From NCBI GenBank assembly GCA_002338525.1, contig DDIM01000008.1, forward strand, positions 1 through 18,646: a DNA stretch of 18,646 nt. The letters are read 5' to 3'. Position 1 is the first letter of the stretch; every line of letters starts with the position of its first letter. Shown here piece after piece: positions 7,950 to 14,296 of the stretch. Below the pieces are notes generated by a model. That model was given only the letters and a program-made list of their open reading frames with translations, was not told the origin of the DNA and searched no databases. Origin of the DNA: Micavibrio sp. UBA1850. GTDB lineage: Bacteria > Pseudomonadota > Alphaproteobacteria > Micavibrionales > Micavibrionaceae. Both the position numbers and the translations under genes were made by a program.

Positions 7950-8453
7950 ATGGCGACACCATACCCAAGAACATTTTCTCATATCGGCATATCAGTACCA
8001 GATTTAGAAAAAGCAGTGGAATTTTATACTGAGGTTTTAGGCTGGTATCTCATCATGGAACCAACTGAAATTAACGAAGATGACAGCGCAATTGGCGAAA
8101 TGTGTACCGATGTATTTGGAGCAGGATGGGATCACTTTCGTATCGCCCACCTATCTACGGGAGACCGCATAGGGGTAGAACTTTTTGAATTCAAAAATCA
8201 AGAATCCCCAGAAGATAACTTCGAATACTGGAAAACTGGCATTTTCCATTTCTGTGTTCAAGACCCAGACGTGGAAGGTCTTGCAGAAAAGATTGTAGCG
8301 GCTGGCGGTAAGAAACGCATGAAAGCACCTCGTTTTTACTACCCTGGCGAAAAGCCATACCGAATGATTTATATGGAAGATCCGTTTGGTAACATTTTAG
8401 AGATATACAGTCATAGCTACGAACTGCATTACTCCAGTGGGGCTTATAACTGA
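7950..8453 (+). CDS. VOC-fold (glyoxalase/dioxygenase superfamily) metalloenzyme
   Basis: The 167-aa protein is a vicinal oxygen chelate fold enzyme built from two beta-alpha-beta-beta-beta repeats. The first begins FSHIGISVPDLEKAVEFYTE and the second FHFCVQDPDVEGLAEKI, ending DPFGNILEIYSH. Candidate metal ligands are in the standard positions: H11, E77 (in GVELFEF), H100 and E151. VOC enzymes include lactoylglutathione lyases, dioxygenases and antibiotic-resistance proteins; the single-domain length and PGEKPYRMIYMEDPFGN segment do not fix the substrate. AGGAGA eight bases before the ATG supports the start. It is divergent from a LysR gene that probably controls it and is followed by a strong terminator. 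Confidence 0.88.
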   Translation: MATPYPRTFSHIGISVPDLEKAVEFYTEVLGWYLIMEPTEINEDDSAIGEMCTDVFGAGWDHFRIAHLSTGDRIGVELFEFKNQESPEDNFEYWKTGIFHFCVQDPDVEGLAEKIVAAGGKKRMKAPRFYYPGEKPYRMIYMEDPFGNILEIYSHSYELHYSSGAYN

Positions 8454-8469
8454 AACTTATTATAAATAA

Positions 8470-8497
8470 AAAAGCGTTTCTTGATTGAAGCGCTTTT
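8470..8497. terminator. Rho-independent terminator, probably bidirectional
   Basis: An 11-bp stem (AAAAGCGTTTC against GAAGCGCTTTT, one G-T wobble) closes a 6-base loop. It lies 17 bp after the VOC gene stop and between convergent genes. A-run and T-run flanks allow function in both directions. Confidence 0.8.
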
Positions 8498-8598
8498 ACA
8501 TACGTAGCGAACTCATATTATATATACAAATTCATATTTCACGTATCAAGATATCGTCATAATGCGATTAAGATTAAAAGTAGTAAAATTTGCCCACC

Positions 8599-9081
8599 CT
8601 AATACTGTACATTATTAATTCGTTCAATCTGTGGGTTCAAATCTATCAGTAATTTGATAATTTTATTTATAGGCACATCGTAGTAGTGCGGCAAACGGAA
8701 AGCCTCCCCATTCTTATCTATGATGGTATAATCTTTCATCGTTGTGCGCTGTGAATGGGTAACAACTCTAATTTGTGAAATGTCTTGAATCATTAATTCA
8801 TAATCACAGGTGTCAGTAAAAAAGACCTTAATTCTACTTTTGTTTATCGCTATGTAGATTGTTCGTTTTTTATAAAGCTGAGGTAAAACACCTATCAAAA
8901 GGATCACCACGCATATAATTGCAGTAATGATATAAATGATACTCATATAATCTTGGATCGACTCATCGCTAAAAAAGTAAATCATCCCCCACATAGCGAA
9001 TGGAAAAGCCACACAAATAAAGAGCATGTGCGAACCTTTTTTGATTGAGCTATTCTTAAACTGAATTAATTCACTACCCAT
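8599..9081 (-). CDS. Small two-TM membrane protein with PH-like cytoplasmic domain
   Basis: I set the start at the ATG at 9081 (160 aa). The open frame runs on to 9270, but that extension reads through the partial tRNA copy (giving the tell-tale peptide VVGSNPTPAT) and is not genuine. Two hydrophobic helices (about residues 18-37 and 47-70) precede a beta-rich soluble part (TIYIAINKSRIKVFF through FRLPHYYDVPINKIIKLL) that resembles bacterial PH-like domains found after paired TM helices. The function is unknown. It is the last gene of the host sequence before the attL repeat, so element insertion may have replaced its original upstream region. No strong ribosome site is seen. Confidence 0.6.
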   Translation of the reverse strand: MGSELIQFKNSSIKKGSHMLFICVAFPFAMWGMIYFFSDESIQDYMSIIYIITAIICVVILLIGVLPQLYKKRTIYIAINKSRIKVFFTDTCDYELMIQDISQIRVVTHSQRTTMKDYTIIDKNGEAFRLPHYYDVPINKIIKLLIDLNPQIERINNVQY

Positions 9082-9176
9082 ATTATTTTTTCTATTACTA
9101 CACGCCAACGTTAAATCTTTTAAAACTATATGTGAGTATAGCATAAAGATTAAAAGCCGATAAATAGAGAGTAAAT

Positions 9177-9233
9177 TATTGATTTTATTGGTTGCGGGGG
9201 TAGGATTTGAACCTACGACCTTCAGGTTATGAG
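9177..9233. repeat. attL: partial tRNA-fMet copy at left end of integrated element
   Basis: Positions 9187-9233 match 18568-18614 exactly (47 bp), and 9177-9233 match 18558-18614 with one mismatch (9186). The repeat covers the tRNA from the anticodon loop to the encoded CCA plus bases beyond. Identity stops at 9234, inside the anticodon loop region, a usual crossover place for tyrosine integrases. The spacing of the copies gives an element of 9381 bp. Confidence 0.93.
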
Positions 9234-9373
9234 TTAATTTTCTTAAACATTTATACTCATTAACCATCATTTACGAACATTATTTCTTCAATAAAAATCA
9301 ATTATTTAATTGACATCCCGTCATTAACAATCATTATTTCAATAAGAGTATAATTAACCCCCAAAGTAGAAAT
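9234..9373. other. Left-end non-coding region of the element
   Basis: This is the first part of the 411-base stretch (9082-9492) without a sizeable gene. It holds imperfect direct repeats of the type CATTAACAATCATTATTT (about 9258-9273, 9268-9293 and 9322-9345), possible binding sites for an excisionase or integrase. I found no convincing promoter, though the integrase promoter should lie here or just downstream. Confidence 0.35.
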
Positions 9374-9384
9374 ATGGTAGAAAT
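9366..9384. promoter_or_regulatory. Candidate integrase arm-type site, left end
   Basis: Two GTAGAAAT units separated by ATG. A nearly identical 19-bp copy (one change, GTAGAAAC in the first unit) lies at 18504-18522 inside the right end, in the same orientation. Paired repeats inside both ends but away from the core are the usual look of integrase arm-binding sites. This copy also overlaps the start of a tiny ORF upstream of the integrase. Confidence 0.5.
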
Positions 9385-9496
9385 GGGAAAACGATCAACC
9401 GTACAAATCATGATATCTTCATCAGATGATTTTACACGCTCTTTTGAGCTATTCTCTGATCATGTAGTCAACCAAGAGCTTGCGAGAGCCTTATGA
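9374..9496 (+). CDS. Possible 40-codon leader ORF overlapping the integrase start
   Basis: An ATG at 9374 (or in frame at 9383) opens a frame of 40 (or 37) codons whose TGA overlaps the integrase ATG in the form ATGA, the classic arrangement for translational coupling. The peptide contains QIMISSSDDFTRSFELFSDH and matches nothing I know. There is no good ribosome site. A 7-bp inverted repeat (AAATCAT, 14-bp spacer, ATGATTT; 9405-9432) lies inside it and could be an operator. It may control integrase translation or be chance. Confidence 0.35.
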   Translation: MVEMGKRSTVQIMISSSDDFTRSFELFSDHVVNQELARAL

Positions 9497-10725
9497 CCAC
9501 TCATAAAATCAACTTCACCAAAGCGTCACTCCTTAAAGCCCCCCTTCCCGAGAAAGGAAAGCTCGACTATTACAAAGACCTGCGAGAGTCTGGCCTTGAA
9601 ATGATTGTCACAAGCGGTGGAGCAAAAACCTTTTATCTATATCGCAAAATCAATGGGAAACCTGAGCGCGTTAAGCTTGGCCGTTTTCCTGATCTATCTG
9701 TTGAGAATGCACGCAAGTCCGCCCAAAGGAATAAGGGTATGATCGCCGATGGTATCAATCCTAATGAAGAGAAAAGACGCGTCCGTGACGAACACACCTT
9801 TAAGGAGCTCTTCGATCTTTATATGGAACGGTATAGCAAAATTCATAAACGTTCGTGGAAGTACGATATAAACGAAGTGAATAAGCACCTCCCCCATTGG
9901 TTTAAACGTAAAATATCAACAGTAACAAAAGACGAGGTTTCTCGCCTGCACGCTAAGATTGGAAAAGAGAGCGGTATTTATCAGGCAAATAGAATTCTTG
10001 AACGTATTCGTAGTATCTTCAACAAAGGTATTGAATGGGGATGGCAAGGAACCAACCCTGCAACTGGTATTAAGAAGTTTAAAGAACAATCAAGAGACCG
10101 TTTTCTAAGTGCAGAAGAAATGCCTAAGTTCTTTAAAGCACTTGAAGAGGAAGAAAACGACACAGCGAGAGATTTCTTTAAGGTGCTTCTTTTAACAGGC
10201 GCTCGCAAATCAAACGTTCTTATGATGAGATGGCAAGACATATCCCTTAAAGAAAAAACATGGCGCATACCTGAGACAAAGAATGGCGATCCTTTAACCA
10301 TACCTTTAAACGATTATGTGATTGATCTCTTAAAGGAACGCTTAAAGCAAAATAGAGTTATTCCTTTAGATAATTCCACAAGAGATAGCTTAAAGAATCC
10401 GGTGGACGACACCTATAAGGACAAGCACTTTAAGTGGGTTTTCACTGGGGATGGAAAAGAAGGGTATTTAAGTGACCCTAAGAAAGCATGGGCACGTCTT
10501 CTAGAACGTTCTGGTTTAGAAAATCTGCGTATGCATGATTTAAGACGTACATTTGGTAGTTGGCAAGCAGCCCTAGGAGCAAACGGATATATTATTGGAA
10601 AATCCCTTGGGCATAAAAGCCAACAATCAACGGCAATATACGCTCGTTTGAACATCGACCCTGTACGTGCCTCTACTGATCGAGCTATTGATGCGATGTT
10701 ACTTAAAGCGAAGGGACAAATATAA
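9493..10725 (+). CDS. int: P4-type tyrosine integrase
   Basis: The 410-aa protein is a tyrosine recombinase of the P4 integrase group that catalyses site-specific integration into and excision from the tRNA-fMet gene. Residues about 5-95 form the DUF4102-type arm-binding domain (KTFYLYRKINGKPERVKLGR), 100-190 the SAM-like core-binding domain, and 205-400 the catalytic domain. All catalytic residues are present: R238 (TGARKS), K263, H348 and R351 (HDLR), H374 (LGHKS) and the nucleophile Y383 (AIYARL). It lies about 260 bp inside attL and reads into the element. Its stop overlaps the ATG of the next gene. The intact active site suggests the element can still move. Confidence 0.97.
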   Translation: MTTHKINFTKASLLKAPLPEKGKLDYYKDLRESGLEMIVTSGGAKTFYLYRKINGKPERVKLGRFPDLSVENARKSAQRNKGMIADGINPNEEKRRVRDEHTFKELFDLYMERYSKIHKRSWKYDINEVNKHLPHWFKRKISTVTKDEVSRLHAKIGKESGIYQANRILERIRSIFNKGIEWGWQGTNPATGIKKFKEQSRDRFLSAEEMPKFFKALEEEENDTARDFFKVLLLTGARKSNVLMMRWQDISLKEKTWRIPETKNGDPLTIPLNDYVIDLLKERLKQNRVIPLDNSTRDSLKNPVDDTYKDKHFKWVFTGDGKEGYLSDPKKAWARLLERSGLENLRMHDLRRTFGSWQAALGANGYIIGKSLGHKSQQSTAIYARLNIDPVRASTDRAIDAMLLKAKGQI

Positions 10726-11069
10726 TGGTTGCCAGTTGCCCCAGCACCTTAATTGTAATCTTACTTCTAGTCACATCGGTGCTAATGAGCGTTAGAATAT
10801 TTCGGTGCTTCAAGAGAAAAAAATATAAATTATTCAAATCACTACATACACAGAAGGAGAATATAACAATCTATAGAGCGGGACTCTTTATAGAAACACT
10901 TATGGCAATATTGCTATTTTCTTTCTCAGGTTATCTATCTAGCCCCGCACCATGTACTTTGTATGGGAATTACTGCCAACCAGAACGCTCTATTCCTTTT
11001 TCCTCTCTAACACCAAAAGGGAGACACTTCGAACAGTGTCCAATTAATAACACAGAAAGAAAGCATTAA
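10725..11069 (+). CDS. Small two-TM hypothetical protein
   Basis: The 114-aa protein has hydrophobic segments at about 8-24 and 50-70, a basic loop between them (RCFKRKKYKLFKS) and a cysteine-containing, proline-rich tail. I do not recognise it. The ATG shares a base with the integrase TAA, and the next gene begins 2 bp after its stop, so it is embedded in a tightly packed operon, the main support for it being a real gene. AGGG lies nine bases before the ATG. Confidence 0.5.
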   Translation: MVASCPSTLIVILLLVTSVLMSVRIFRCFKRKKYKLFKSLHTQKENITIYRAGLFIETLMAILLFSFSGYLSSPAPCTLYGNYCQPERSIPFSSLTPKGRHFEQCPINNTERKH

Positions 11070-11071
11070 CG

Positions 11072-11914
11072 ATGCCCAAAGCAAAACCACAATGGGGTTT
11101 TTACTATAGTCCCTCAAAAGACATATGCATTCATCCTACAGAACACGAAGTTCTAGCTTTAATGAAGGAGCTGTCGACTGTATTGAAAAAAGATTTAGAA
11201 CGTATCAACAATAAACATGTCAAACATGAAGATAATGAGACAATTACCTTTAAAACCTTCCTAACAAACCTTATCACAGAATACAGACAAGAATTCTTAT
11301 ACGAGCAGTATTACCCAACAAAAGCTTCTGTTAAAGAAACACTTCTGTATTTAAAGAAGCTTGCTAAAGAGATAGAGAAAAGATTTGAACCACTGTCCCT
11401 TGATGAAGGTATAGACGAAGATACATGGCAGTTATTAGAAGATTGCTTACCGCGTAACCACGAGGGCCTCGGGAGATTTTACAAAGATAGTATCACCCTT
11501 AAAAACACAATAGATAAAGCATTACCCAGACTTGAATCCAGAGAAGGAAAAACAGGAAGAAAGTCAGGGCTTAAAGATAAAGTTTGGCTGGCAAAGCATA
11601 TAGCTATCACCTTTGAGCAAGTTTTAAGCATTACTCCATCAAAGACCCGTGGAGGAAAGTTTGATAAAGTGCTAGGTAAAGTTTTAAAAGCCTGTCGTTT
11701 TGAGCAAGAAGGGTTTGTTGTTAAAGGGTATGAAGCAGAACAAAACTTCCGAGTTATCAAAACAGCTTTAGATGAAATAAAAAATGAAAAAGAAATTCCT
11801 GACCCGTGGTTAATCAACAAAAGACATATCAAAAAACAGGGAGATATGCCAACTCCTCAATATGCCGTGATTAAAGGAAAAGTATATATAGATGGAAAAC
11901 AGGTCAAAAAATAA
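11072..11914 (+). CDS. Element-associated hypothetical protein, 280 aa
   Basis: I do not recognise a named domain. The protein is charged, soluble and largely helical. The stretch GRKSGLKDKVWLAKHIAITF followed by LSITPSKTRGGKFDKVLGKVL resembles hypothetical proteins that I recall next to integrases in alphaproteobacterial islands, which read GRP..W..H.LA..LA..FE....R.PT then a G-x-F block. The N-terminus (KPQWGFYYSPSKDICI) and the strand-like C-terminus (YAVIKGKVYIDGKQV) look like separate small elements. Position between integrase and AlpA-like genes suggests a part in element maintenance or DNA handling. Confidence 0.7.
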   Translation: MPKAKPQWGFYYSPSKDICIHPTEHEVLALMKELSTVLKKDLERINNKHVKHEDNETITFKTFLTNLITEYRQEFLYEQYYPTKASVKETLLYLKKLAKEIEKRFEPLSLDEGIDEDTWQLLEDCLPRNHEGLGRFYKDSITLKNTIDKALPRLESREGKTGRKSGLKDKVWLAKHIAITFEQVLSITPSKTRGGKFDKVLGKVLKACRFEQEGFVVKGYEAEQNFRVIKTALDEIKNEKEIPDPWLINKRHIKKQGDMPTPQYAVIKGKVYIDGKQVKK

Positions 11915-11998
11915 TACCTGTTTTGATACCTATTAGAAACTAACCAAGATTCATAAACTATTCCTAAACGTAACCTAATTGTCTTAGGAGTAATAAAA

Positions 11999-12187
11999 AT
12001 GAATACAGATAATAACCAATTACTAACCCCACCAGAGGTTGCAAAGCTACTGCAAGTTTCCGTTGAGACTTTAAACGTTTGGCGCGCAACTAAACGATAC
12101 CGTATCCCATATACAAAAATTGGACGCCTTGTACGCTATAGAGCTTGCGACGTAGATAACTTCATTAAAAACAGAACCGTTCAGTAA
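11999..12187 (+). CDS. AlpA/excisionase-like HTH protein
   Basis: The 62-aa protein is a MerR-like winged HTH of the excisionase/AlpA type: LLTPPEVAKLLQVSVETLNV forms the HTH, and the wing and last helix read IPYTKIGRLVRYRACDVDNF. In P4-like elements such proteins activate integrase expression or act directly in excision. A strong ribosome site, TTAGGAG, lies 9 bases before the ATG, and imperfect inverted sequences (CCTAAAC ... GTCTTAGG) around it could fold over the ribosome site. A GTAACC box like those in the rep gene occurs at 11970. The rep gene follows 7 bp after the stop. Confidence 0.88.
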   Translation: MNTDNNQLLTPPEVAKLLQVSVETLNVWRATKRYRIPYTKIGRLVRYRACDVDNFIKNRTVQ

Positions 12188-12194
12188 TGAAGCA

Positions 12195-13235
12195 ATGGCC
12201 AGTAGAAAAAAGTATATCAATGAGCATGGTGAAGAGATATGGGGCTATTTGCTTAATAGCAAATTATTAGCAGTCTCCTATTTCGATATAAGATTACAAA
12301 ATGAGACCCGTTCAACATTAGGCCTCTTGATAAGTTATGCTTATGCAGATGGTTTTATACGCCACTTTTCTATCAAAAAGACTGCATTAAAAAGAAATGT
12401 CGCGCGATGGGCAATTCAGAACCAAATAAACAAACTCATAAAATTCGAATACCTTGAAAAGGAGAGCAGTGGAGGCTACGGCAATACCAATCACTATAGG
12501 TTAAAGTATGAGAACTTTAAATTGTTTGAGGGTGTAATCCAATTAGATGACACCCCCGATGTAACCCAATTAGGTTACACCCATGTAACCTTATCAGATG
12601 ACACCCCCGATGTAACCCAATTAGGTTACACCCATGTAACCTTATCAGATGACACTAGTGTAACCCCATCAGGTTACATAAAGAAAACATCAGAAAACAA
12701 AGATAATAAAAAAGAAAAAGACGAGCATTTGCTCGATAGTTTTTTATATGATGTAGAGGAAGGAATAGGTGAAGGTATTTTCTCAAATTTCAAAAACCTG
12801 CCTAATCAGGTTATTGCAGATCAAGCAGAGTTCTGCTGGGAGCACTGGAAGGCTCACAATATGTTCCCTCAGGGATGCAAGATATCCGCTTTTAAAGGCT
12901 GGCTGCGGAATGGATTAGACAAAAAGAGGATTAAGCCAACTCAACGCATCACCCTAACAAACAGTAATGCTATGCAAGGGGTGATTGAACGAAAGCTCCC
13001 CAACCCTGAAGAGCAATTTCACGTAAGGCTACGCTCAACCATACCAGAAGCACCGTTTAATTCATGGATTAGACCTCTATGGACCGATGGAAACAAAAAC
13101 TTATACGCACCCACACAACAACACGCCAACTGGGTCAGGGCCCACTATATGGAGCAATTAGAAAAAGAGCTTGGTGCCATTTTTATACAAGTAAAAGAAT
13201 ATAGCCAGAAAGAACCCATTTTAGAGGAGATTTAG
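12195..13235 (+). CDS. Replication initiator: winged helix plus DnaA-N-like domain
   Basis: The 346-aa protein has the layout of phage O-type initiators. Residues 36-105 form a winged helix (RSTLGLLISYAYADGF, then IQNQINKLIKFEYLEKE and a wing ending NHYRL). Residues 117-161 are a repetitive polar linker (two exact 17-residue repeats, DDTPDVTQLGYTHVTLS). Residues 200-240 (WEHWKAHNMFPQGCKISAFK) are a helical module, and 272-335 resemble domain I of DnaA (FHVRLRSTIPEAPFNSWIRP, WVRAHYMEQLEKELG), which in DnaA contacts the helicase. It probably binds iterons within its own gene and brings in the host helicase. There is little ribosome site, so translation may be coupled to the AlpA-like gene 7 bp upstream. 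Confidence 0.85.
   Translation: MASRKKYINEHGEEIWGYLLNSKLLAVSYFDIRLQNETRSTLGLLISYAYADGFIRHFSIKKTALKRNVARWAIQNQINKLIKFEYLEKESSGGYGNTNHYRLKYENFKLFEGVIQLDDTPDVTQLGYTHVTLSDDTPDVTQLGYTHVTLSDDTSVTPSGYIKKTSENKDNKKEKDEHLLDSFLYDVEEGIGEGIFSNFKNLPNQVIADQAEFCWEHWKAHNMFPQGCKISAFKGWLRNGLDKKRIKPTQRITLTNSNAMQGVIERKLPNPEEQFHVRLRSTIPEAPFNSWIRPLWTDGNKNLYAPTQQHANWVRAHYMEQLEKELGAIFIQVKEYSQKEPILEEI
12534..12677. repeat. Iteron-like array inside the rep gene
   Basis: Two exact tandem 51-bp units (12546-12596, 12597-12647) are followed by a partial third. Within them the box GTAACC and its complement GGTTAC alternate at 12-bp steps: 12561, 12573, 12585; 12612, 12624, 12636; then 12660 and 12672. A degenerate pair precedes them at 12534 and 12546. 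Units are in frame (17 codons). Boxes in a Rep gene linker are the arrangement of the lambda O gene origin. Confidence 0.85.
12678..12722. other. A-rich tract after the iterons, candidate DNA unwinding element
   Basis: The bases right after the last GGTTAC box are strongly A-rich on the + strand (coding for KKTSENKDNKKEKDE). An asymmetric A/T tract beside iterons is where unwinding starts in lambda-type origins. Together with 12534-12677 this is the proposed origin of replication. Inferred from layout only. Confidence 0.5.
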
Positions 13236-13237
13236 AG

Positions 13238-13696
13238 ATGGATTATTATAGACCAGACCCCGCGCTAAATGAGCTAGACTACCCTGCTCTTTTTAGTTTA
13301 GCCGAGTATCACACCAGACAATCTGAGATCATTTTGTCTTTGGCCAGAAAAAAGCAAGCCAAAGAAGACGAAAAAATAGAAACAGAGAATAGAGCAAATG
13401 AGTTACAAGAGTCTTACAAAATTGTAATGCGCTGTTTGAGAAGAGGCATGAAACTTGATGAGGCCATTGAAGAAACATCAAAGATAATACACGCCCCTAA
13501 GCATACTATTGAAATCCGTTGGAACGACTTCATCTCGGACACAACAGTCAAAAATAATCGTAAAAAGCATGTTCTGATCAGAGATCTTTCAGCTATTGGA
13601 ATTAGCAACGTACAAATAGCTCACAAGTTAGGTTTACATCCCGTTACAATTTCACGAATTTTATCTAAGGAACGTAAGAACTGGCGAGTGGTCTAG
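13238..13696 (+). CDS. Small protein with resolvase-type HTH
   Basis: The 152-aa protein ends in a clear helix-turn-helix (about residues 113-143: LIRDLSAIGISNVQIAHKLG then LHPVTISRILSKE) like the C-terminal HTH of resolvases. A second helical region at 63-97 (CLRRGMKLDEAIEETSKII) may be another HTH. The N-terminal 50 residues are acidic and helical. It is the last gene of the + strand module, two bases after rep, with ribosome site GAGGAG. It is likely a regulator of element replication or copy control; the exact function is unknown. Confidence 0.7.
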   Translation: MDYYRPDPALNELDYPALFSLAEYHTRQSEIILSLARKKQAKEDEKIETENRANELQESYKIVMRCLRRGMKLDEAIEETSKIIHAPKHTIEIRWNDFISDTTVKNNRKKHVLIRDLSAIGISNVQIAHKLGLHPVTISRILSKERKNWRVV

Positions 13697-13707
13697 ATTC
13701 GCCTTTT
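13683..13707 (+). terminator. Possible weak terminator at end of the replication module
   Basis: GGCGA pairs with TCGCC across an 11-base loop, followed by TTTT. The stem overlaps the stop codon of the HTH gene and lies between convergent operons. The short stem and long loop make it weak. Confidence 0.35.
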
Positions 13708-13744
13708 AGCCCCTAATTTCATAAAATACTGCATTACACATCAA

Positions 13745-14260
13745 TCATTCATGCCGGCTTCCTATCCGCTGAATAAACTCTTCAGTATTATCAAGACAAT
13801 GCTTTGCTTCATTATCAACGTCAATTTTTCTTAATTCACAAATTAACCTCTCAAAAACACATATAGAATTTTCAATTATTCTCAAGAGATCAACTTCACT
13901 ATCAGCACCCAATGTCAGCTTTTCCGTCATATGAGCAACGCCTTTATTGATGTTCATGCGATCAACTTTATCAAGAAGAGTGGTTCTAGCCCCCCCTAAG
14001 ATAGCAGCTTTATTTAGACCTAACCTATCCCATGCTAAGTCATCTATTTTTGGTGGAACGGCTCCAAAGAAATCATCAAGCTTTCTTAGTGCAAGAAAAC
14101 TATGAAGAAGCGTCGCATGAGAAATAACATCAGAAGCCTTGTCAACATAAATGATGTCTTCAGCAATTACAGCTACGAAATCTTCACACCACAAAAAGTA
14201 TGAAAACGTGCTATCGATACATTCGCATATTGTTGCAATTTGAGTATCTCTTTCTGACAT
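13745..14260 (-). CDS. Third cargo-operon protein, 171 aa, helical, unknown
   Basis: I do not recognise the family. The protein appears all-helical and soluble. Two segments stand out: HATLLHSFLALRKLDDFFG (48-66) and RMNINKGVAHMTEKL (101-115). The latter, with N105, K106 and H110, recalls the end of HEPN-type helical bundles, some of which are ribonucleases or nucleic-acid-binding partners in defence systems, but the canonical R-x4-6-H motif is absent. The start has a strong ribosome site (GGGGAG five bases before ATG). It begins 36 bp after the FAN1-like nuclease stop, so it is the last gene of the KAP/nuclease operon. It could be a regulator, inhibitor, third subunit or effector. Confidence 0.7.
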   Translation of the reverse strand: MSERDTQIATICECIDSTFSYFLWCEDFVAVIAEDIIYVDKASDVISHATLLHSFLALRKLDDFFGAVPPKIDDLAWDRLGLNKAAILGGARTTLLDKVDRMNINKGVAHMTEKLTLGADSEVDLLRIIENSICVFERLICELRKIDVDNEAKHCLDNTEEFIQRIGSRHE

Positions 14261-14296
14261 ACTTACTCCCCATCGAATTCTTCATTTTCTTATTTA

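Noticed and set aside
9187..9233. Second tRNA gene at attL
   Set aside because: Only the 3' half from the anticodon loop is present; the 5' half is missing, so it is an att site and not a functional tRNA.
9082..9270. N-terminal extension of the minus-strand gene at 8599
   Set aside because: It translates the partial tRNA copy and element DNA (VVGSNPTPAT peptide), so it is an artefact of the att site; the ATG at 9081 gives a sensible two-TM protein.
12546..12677. CRISPR-like tandem repeats
   Set aside because: The 51-bp units are contiguous, in frame within rep and lack unique spacers; they fit iterons.
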